DNA of 64,000 nt from Prevotellaceae bacterium UBA4301 (GTDB taxonomy: Bacteria; Bacteroidota; Bacteroidia; Bacteroidales; Bacteroidaceae): positions 9,063-73,062 of the forward strand of contig DGUV01000029.1 in assembly GCA_002395775.1 (NCBI GenBank), given 5' to 3'. The position numbers were made by a program, and so were the translations under genes. The notes below the pieces were generated by a model. The model was not told where the DNA came from, searched no databases, and saw only the letters and a list, made by a program, of their open reading frames with translations. Positions 59,412 to 64,000 of the stretch are shown here, piece after piece. Within the stretch, counting starts at the first letter, position 1; the number at the start of each line of letters is the position of its first letter.

Positions 59412-61076
59412 ATGATGAAAAGAACCTTTATACTGTTGGGCCTGACTTTAACCGTTGCATCCTCGTTGATCGCAGCAGGTCCCAAATGGATGAAGCAGGC
59501 CTCTAAGAGCATGGCCGTCCTCTATGCACTTCAGCAAAGAGGTGACACTCTTGTTAGCAAAGCCTTCTTCACTGACGAAAACGGAACCCTCGTTGCCCCC
59601 TTTAAAGTCATACAGAATGCCCGCTCAGCTTGGATAACCGATACTTCAGGTAAACGATTCGAAGTTGTTCGTATTCAGGGGTTTAATTCTACATATAACG
59701 TAGCCCGACTTGCCATCGACCTTGGTAAGAAGAAATCGTCATCCCTTCCCCTTGCTGGTTCGCCTCTCACAAAAGGAGAACGTGTCTATCTGATGCCGCA
59801 AGCCACTGCCGACGAAGTGGCGCAAGTGGAAAAAGCTGATGAATACAATTACTACACATTGCGTAGCAACGCATCGCCAAGTGAGGCTGGAACGCCTGTC
59901 ATCAACGAGCAAGGAGAGGTTGTAGCCATTCTTCAGAGTCCCGTTGTTACAGCCAAGTCTCCCAACTATGGCCTCGACATTCGTTTCGCGCAGTCGCTTG
60001 CCATCCGAGCCATCGATGCCAACAACAGCGACCTGCGACAGTGCTCGATTCCAAAGCAGTTACCCTCCGACGAGGGACAGGCCACCAGTTTCCTCTATCT
60101 TGCCCAGAATGCTGACGTACAGTCACGGCTGACCTATGCTGATGACTTTATTCAACTTTTTCCAAAAAGTGTGACAGGATATGTACAGAAGGCCGAGGCT
60201 TTGGCATTTAATCAGCAGTACAATGATGCGTTCCAAGTCTATGAGGCCGGAATCAAACATGAGACAGGACACAATGACGAGTTGCTCTATTCACGTTCCC
60301 GCGTCATATATGCCATAGCCTTGCAAAAGGCTGACGGACTGCCCGACAACTGGACGTTAGAACAGGCTCTCCAAGATGTGACTGCTGCACAAGAGACCAA
60401 TCCGCTGCCCTTATATTCATTGCACGAAGCCAACATACGCTTTGCACTGAAACAGTATCCAGAGGCATACAAGCTCTTCATGGCCGCCACGCAAACGAAG
60501 ATGCGTTCTGCCGAGCTTTTCCTATATGCATGGCAATGTCAGCAGCAGATGGGTGCCGACAAGGATGTACTGCTTGCACTTAACGACAGTGCCATTGCAT
60601 GCTTCTCAAAGCCCTACCCCACTTCTGCTGCTCCATTCCTTTTGCTGCGCAGCCAGACGTTACAAGACATGGGCCGCCTGCGTGAAGCCATCACCGACCT
60701 TAATGACTACGAACACCTGATGTCCAATCAGTTGACAGCAAAATTCTATTATCAGCGTGAGCAGCTTGAGGTTCAGACACGCATGTATGCAGCTGCCGTC
60801 AATGACATCCAACGTGCCATCACCTTGGAGCCCAACGAACCCTTGTTCCATGCCGAGTCGGCTGCTCTCTTGTTTCGCCTGAAGGATCTTGACGGGGCCG
60901 TTGCTGCCTGTCGAAAAGCTATCGCACTTGATGCCGACTTCCCCGATGCTCATCGTCTGCTTGGTGTATGTCTTCGCGAGAAGGGCGACATGGCTGGTGC
61001 ACGACGCGAACTACAGAAATCCGTTGAACTCGGAGATAAATTAGCCCAGGACATTCTTGATAAGATTAGAGATTGA
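59412..61076 (+). CDS. Degenerate trypsin-like domain fused to TPR repeats (pseudoprotease)
   Basis: The 554-residue protein has a signal peptide (MMKRTFILLGLTLTVASSLIAA). Residues about 35-210 follow the order of a DegP/trypsin-2 serine protease: SKAFFTDENGTLVAPFKVI where a catalytic His normally stands (Lys65 here), VARLAID, and SEAGTPVINEQGEVVAI where GxSG is expected (Glu-Ala-Gly-Thr, 158-161). His and Ser of the triad are therefore gone. Residues about 235-554 are TPR-like (AEALAFNQQYNDAFQVYEAG, repeated AVNDIQRAITLEP). It is likely a periplasmic binding protein. Its end overlaps tilS by 20 nt. Confidence 0.72.
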   Translation: MMKRTFILLGLTLTVASSLIAAGPKWMKQASKSMAVLYALQQRGDTLVSKAFFTDENGTLVAPFKVIQNARSAWITDTSGKRFEVVRIQGFNSTYNVARLAIDLGKKKSSSLPLAGSPLTKGERVYLMPQATADEVAQVEKADEYNYYTLRSNASPSEAGTPVINEQGEVVAILQSPVVTAKSPNYGLDIRFAQSLAIRAIDANNSDLRQCSIPKQLPSDEGQATSFLYLAQNADVQSRLTYADDFIQLFPKSVTGYVQKAEALAFNQQYNDAFQVYEAGIKHETGHNDELLYSRSRVIYAIALQKADGLPDNWTLEQALQDVTAAQETNPLPLYSLHEANIRFALKQYPEAYKLFMAATQTKMRSAELFLYAWQCQQQMGADKDVLLALNDSAIACFSKPYPTSAAPFLLLRSQTLQDMGRLREAITDLNDYEHLMSNQLTAKFYYQREQLEVQTRMYAAAVNDIQRAITLEPNEPLFHAESAALLFRLKDLDGAVAACRKAIALDADFPDAHRLLGVCLREKGDMAGARRELQKSVELGDKLAQDILDKIRD

Positions 61077-62262
61077 ATATACCCATCATGGGCGCACTCT
61101 TGTAGCGCTAAGTGGCGGTGCCGACTCTGTGGCATTGCTGCGACTTATGCATGCCCAACATCGCGACTTCGATGCCTTGCATTGCAATTTTCACTTACGT
61201 GGAGAAGAGTCGGACCGAGATGAACGGTTTGTGAGGAATCTTTGTCAAGAACTGGACATTACGCTCTACGTCCAGCATTTCGACACCATCGGCTATGCTC
61301 GCTCAAAAGGCATCAGCATCGAAATGGCTGCGCGCGAACTTCGTTACGAGTGGTTCGAGGAGATGCGTGTCAAACTCGGAGCAAACTACATAGCCGTGGC
61401 ACATCACCAAGAAGACCAGGCTGAAACCATCCTGCTCAACCTTGTCCGCGGTACCGGACTACGCGGCCTGGCTGGAATGAGTTTGCGAAGCGGCCACATC
61501 ATCCGTCCCTTGCTCAATACCCCCAAGCATGAGATTCTGCAATATCTCGAAAGCATTCATCAGGACTATGTAACCGACTCTTCCAATTTGGAACGCGATG
61601 CCATGCGAAATCGCATACGTCTGGACGTTATGCCACTGCTTCGTGAAATTAATCCGCAGGCCAGCAAACACATTGCCGAGGCGGCCAATCGTGTCGGCGA
61701 GGCACTCCCCTATTTCATTAAGGGAGTTGACAAGCATGTCGGCGACAGCGCCTTCTGCCTCCACGAACGTCTTCTTGGACTTGGTTTCACACCGGCACAG
61801 GAAGCACAGATGCTTGAAAGTCAACGTACAGGAGCGCTATTTGAGAGTCCGACCCACAGGGCCACGTTTGACCGCGGTTCGCTCATCGTTGAAGAAAAGC
61901 ATGAATGTGACAACGAGCCTCCCATCTTAAAGAAGGAATATTATGATACAAGCAATCCTCTTTTATGGCTGGCTTGCCAGACTCGCTCCCGAAATATACT
62001 TTTTCTGGATGCCGACCTCATAACATTGCCATTGGAACTGCGCCATCCGCACGAGGGAGACTATTTCTTTCCCCTCGGCATGGAGGGGCGGCGCAAACTC
62101 GTCAGCGATTACCTAACCGACCAGCATCTCAACATCTTCGAGAAGCAGCGTCAATGGCTGTTGTGCCATGGCGAAGAGGTTGTTTGGCTTGTCGGTCTCC
62201 GTGCTGACCATCGCTATCGCATCACGGACCATACACGCCGAATACTAAAAATTGCAATATGA
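61057..62262 (+). CDS. tilS: tRNA(Ile)-lysidine synthase
   Basis: The 401-residue enzyme puts lysidine at C34 of tRNA-Ile(CAU). The PP-loop SGGADS is at residues 19-24; HHQEDQAETILLNLVRGTGLRGLAGM and RNRIRLDVMPLL are conserved family segments, and the C-terminal substrate-binding domain (about 300-401) is present. The start is TTG 61057: an in-frame stop lies just upstream and no ATG precedes the P-loop. It begins 20 nt inside the preceding gene. Confidence 0.93.
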   Translation: MIRLEIEYTHHGRTLVALSGGADSVALLRLMHAQHRDFDALHCNFHLRGEESDRDERFVRNLCQELDITLYVQHFDTIGYARSKGISIEMAARELRYEWFEEMRVKLGANYIAVAHHQEDQAETILLNLVRGTGLRGLAGMSLRSGHIIRPLLNTPKHEILQYLESIHQDYVTDSSNLERDAMRNRIRLDVMPLLREINPQASKHIAEAANRVGEALPYFIKGVDKHVGDSAFCLHERLLGLGFTPAQEAQMLESQRTGALFESPTHRATFDRGSLIVEEKHECDNEPPILKKEYYDTSNPLLWLACQTRSRNILFLDADLITLPLELRHPHEGDYFFPLGMEGRRKLVSDYLTDQHLNIFEKQRQWLLCHGEEVVWLVGLRADHRYRITDHTRRILKIAI

Positions 62263-64000
62263 AAATAATCTTTTCTACTCTGCTCCTTCTCCTTGGCACT
62301 CTTGCCGTAGGAGCACAAGTCTCCGTCAAGTGGCAGTTGAGCGACAAAGACAACCTGTCAGCCACATCCATTTCGGGCGACACCGAATCCCTGCTTACTA
62401 CAGCTTTTGCCCAGGGAACAGCTATCGACTCGCTTGCAACGATGACCAGCGGAAATGCGGCATCGGGCTACACGGCCCCTGTTTACGAGCCCCCATTCAC
62501 CCAATTCTATGTCAGCACGAAAAAGACCGGCAAGGCGGGTGGTCACAACCTGGCAGTCAGCGTTACTCCGAAATCGGGACACTCCTTCAAACCGACAAAG
62601 ATTACGTTTGACGCTGCAAAGTGTGGAACGGATGGTGGAAATTTTGATGTTTACATCAAAACCTCTTCTACAACCGAACGTGCCTTAGCCACCACTCAAG
62701 TGCCACTGCGAAACAGAGCACAGGATGGCAACCCCAATGGCTACAGCCACCACGAATACACGCTGAGTGACCAGATTGTCGATGGTGAAGCATTTCTCGT
62801 CTTCATCTACATCTATAACATCAACGGAACCGATTTGGCCACACCAAAGGCCATTGCTTTCCGCAACCTTGTCATTGAGGGGGCAATTGACGAGCCCATC
62901 TATGATGCATCACATTACATAACCGATGCCACTTTCCTCACAGCCTCGGGACAGGAGGAGTCAATTTTCTCACTCATCAGTGGACTGCAGAATGGCGGAC
63001 AGGCACGTTACGGTCAGCTGCTTTATGGCGACCCCACTCAGTTCACACTTACCATGGCTACGGGTTTCAACTATGAAGTTGAGTATGTGAACAATACTGC
63101 CCACTTTACCATAAACAATGCCAATGGTGCAAAAGTGTTTGAATTCAGTGTCGTATTTCGTGTTACGCATCGTCAGCCTAAACCAGCTGCCACGCCCCTG
63201 AAGCGTGGACTCATGGCCGTGAATCTCAGCGCAAGCGGCTCAAGCGGAAATCTTGTAAGTTGGCGCTATAGGCTGGCCGATGACAACCAGGTGAAATTCA
63301 AACTCTACCGTGGCACAAATGCCAGCAGCCAGACTACGGCCCTGAACAAGGGCGAGTACATCTATGCCCGCACCAACTTCCGTGACACAGGCGGAAATGC
63401 TTCTTCCTACTATCGTCTTGAGGTTTACGACCTCAACGGCAACCTGCTTGAGACTGAAGTCAGCCGCAAGACATGGGCAAACCAGAGCATGGAAGTAGCC
63501 ACAAAGACGCCCACCGACACCCGAGGCCTGGGGGCCACTTACACTCCCAATGACGCAGCCTTCTATGACATGGATGGCGATGGCGAATACGAGATTGTGC
63601 TCAAGTGGGATCCGTCCAACTCGAAAGATGCAGCTTCGAATGGCGTCACCAGTGACACATATATCGACTGCTACAAGCTTGATGGTACTCAGCTATGGCG
63701 CATCAACATCGGCCCCAACATTCGCTCTGGAGCCCACACCACTCCCTTCGTCGTCTGGGACTTCGACGGTGACGGATATGGCGAACTCATCTGCAAGACA
63801 GCCCCGGGCACTGTCGATGGTGAGGGCAACTATGTGGTCATGTCGGGCGATGACCCCACAGCCTCATGGCTCAACGGTCGTGGTAAACCCGATGCTGGTC
63901 CCGAGTATGTGACGGTCTTTGACGGCCTTACGGGGGCCGAACTTTCCACCATGTCCTACCACACGAAATATGGCGATGTCAGTGCAAGCGGTTTTTGGGG
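62259..64000 (+). CDS. PL11 rhamnogalacturonan lyase-like protein (5' part, runs off the window)
   Basis: The frame is open for 580 codons from ATG 62259 (overlapping the tilS stop in ATGA) to the window edge. It starts with a signal peptide (MKIIFSTLLLLLGTLAVGAQ). Residues about 22-310 form an N-terminal beta-rich region not usual for the family. From residue 316 the sequence is PL11-like: RGLMAVNLSASG, GNLVSWRYRL, DMDGDGEYEIVLKWDPSNSKD, YKLDGTQLWRINIGPNIRSG and WDFDGDGYGELICKTAPGT. PL11 enzymes cleave the rhamnogalacturonan-I backbone of pectin. The 3' end is missing. Confidence 0.88.
   Translation, partial: MKIIFSTLLLLLGTLAVGAQVSVKWQLSDKDNLSATSISGDTESLLTTAFAQGTAIDSLATMTSGNAASGYTAPVYEPPFTQFYVSTKKTGKAGGHNLAVSVTPKSGHSFKPTKITFDAAKCGTDGGNFDVYIKTSSTTERALATTQVPLRNRAQDGNPNGYSHHEYTLSDQIVDGEAFLVFIYIYNINGTDLATPKAIAFRNLVIEGAIDEPIYDASHYITDATFLTASGQEESIFSLISGLQNGGQARYGQLLYGDPTQFTLTMATGFNYEVEYVNNTAHFTINNANGAKVFEFSVVFRVTHRQPKPAATPLKRGLMAVNLSASGSSGNLVSWRYRLADDNQVKFKLYRGTNASSQTTALNKGEYIYARTNFRDTGGNASSYYRLEVYDLNGNLLETEVSRKTWANQSMEVATKTPTDTRGLGATYTPNDAAFYDMDGDGEYEIVLKWDPSNSKDAASNGVTSDTYIDCYKLDGTQLWRINIGPNIRSGAHTTPFVVWDFDGDGYGELICKTAPGTVDGEGNYVVMSGDDPTASWLNGRGKPDAGPEYVTVFDGLTGAELSTMSYHTKYGDVSASGFW

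Overview
The window reads as the chromosome of a Bacteroidota member of the Prevotella/Segatella type. The evidence is: promoters of the Bacteroidota form TTTG-N19/20-TAnnTTTG, a starch utilisation (Sus) locus with a SusC/SusD pair, the arginine route through a SusC-phylum type N-succinylornithine carbamoyltransferase, Prevotella-typical families (DUF4923, DUF4835, DUF3127, DUF6377), weak Shine-Dalgarno sites, and secreted enzymes that end in a GRR...GIYI..GKK tail like a type IX secretion signal. No phage, insertion sequence, CRISPR array or plasmid gene was seen; this is core and metabolic chromosome. Assignments rest on reading motifs and remembered family features, without database searches.

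Layout. 1-3041: the 3' end of a tRNA, a terminator, a multidomain secreted glycoside-hydrolase-like protein, a 22-bp tandem repeat that begins inside its stop codon region, and a terminator. 3114-14098: one promoter followed by eleven tightly packed plus-strand genes that supply the whole arginine route from glutamate (GNAT acyltransferase, argG, argC, argD, argF', argB, argE-like, argH) with the whole proline route (proC, proB, proA) embedded. 14235-19504: a secreted C10 cysteine peptidase, an HD protein and LptD. 19522-25855: serC-serA-DUF1015, YigZ/IMPACT, an RluA-type pseudouridine synthase, a DUF4923 lipoprotein and a SpoU/TrmH methyltransferase. 25841-32938 (minus strand): tRNA-Thr(CGU), then a tight run TlpA-like thioredoxin, queF, yjjG-like, WecG/TagA-like glycosyltransferase, M15 peptidase, nucleotidyltransferase-like protein and glutamine synthetase III. 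33049-36314: a LOG-like nucleotide-binding protein, an M64 peptidase whose start lies in one arm of a large inverted repeat, and a small amphipathic-helix repeat protein.

36344-52821 is the Sus locus: membrane regulator SusR on the minus strand, then susA (neopullulanase), susB (GH97 alpha-glucosidase), susC, susD, susE, susF, a secreted alpha-amylase with a starch-binding module in the susG position, and an MFS sugar transporter. The set predicts starch binding and first cuts at the surface, import of oligosaccharides by SusCD, periplasmic breakdown by SusA and SusB, and uptake by the MFS protein. 52822-64000: hairpin-rich spacer, an SSB-like DUF3127 gene divergent from dnaN, then an ExoX-like exonuclease, coaBC, DUF4835, recN, a degenerate trypsin-like/TPR protein, tilS and the 5' part of a PL11 rhamnogalacturonan lyase that runs off the window.

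I found no clearly unknown multi-gene system. The most interesting points are a Ser at the specificity-determining residue of the ornithine carbamoyltransferase, the contiguous arginine/proline block, the altered susG position, a perfect promoter that abuts the susB start, a nested inverted repeat at 35444-35751, a pseudoprotease, and two tail-to-tail gene overlaps.
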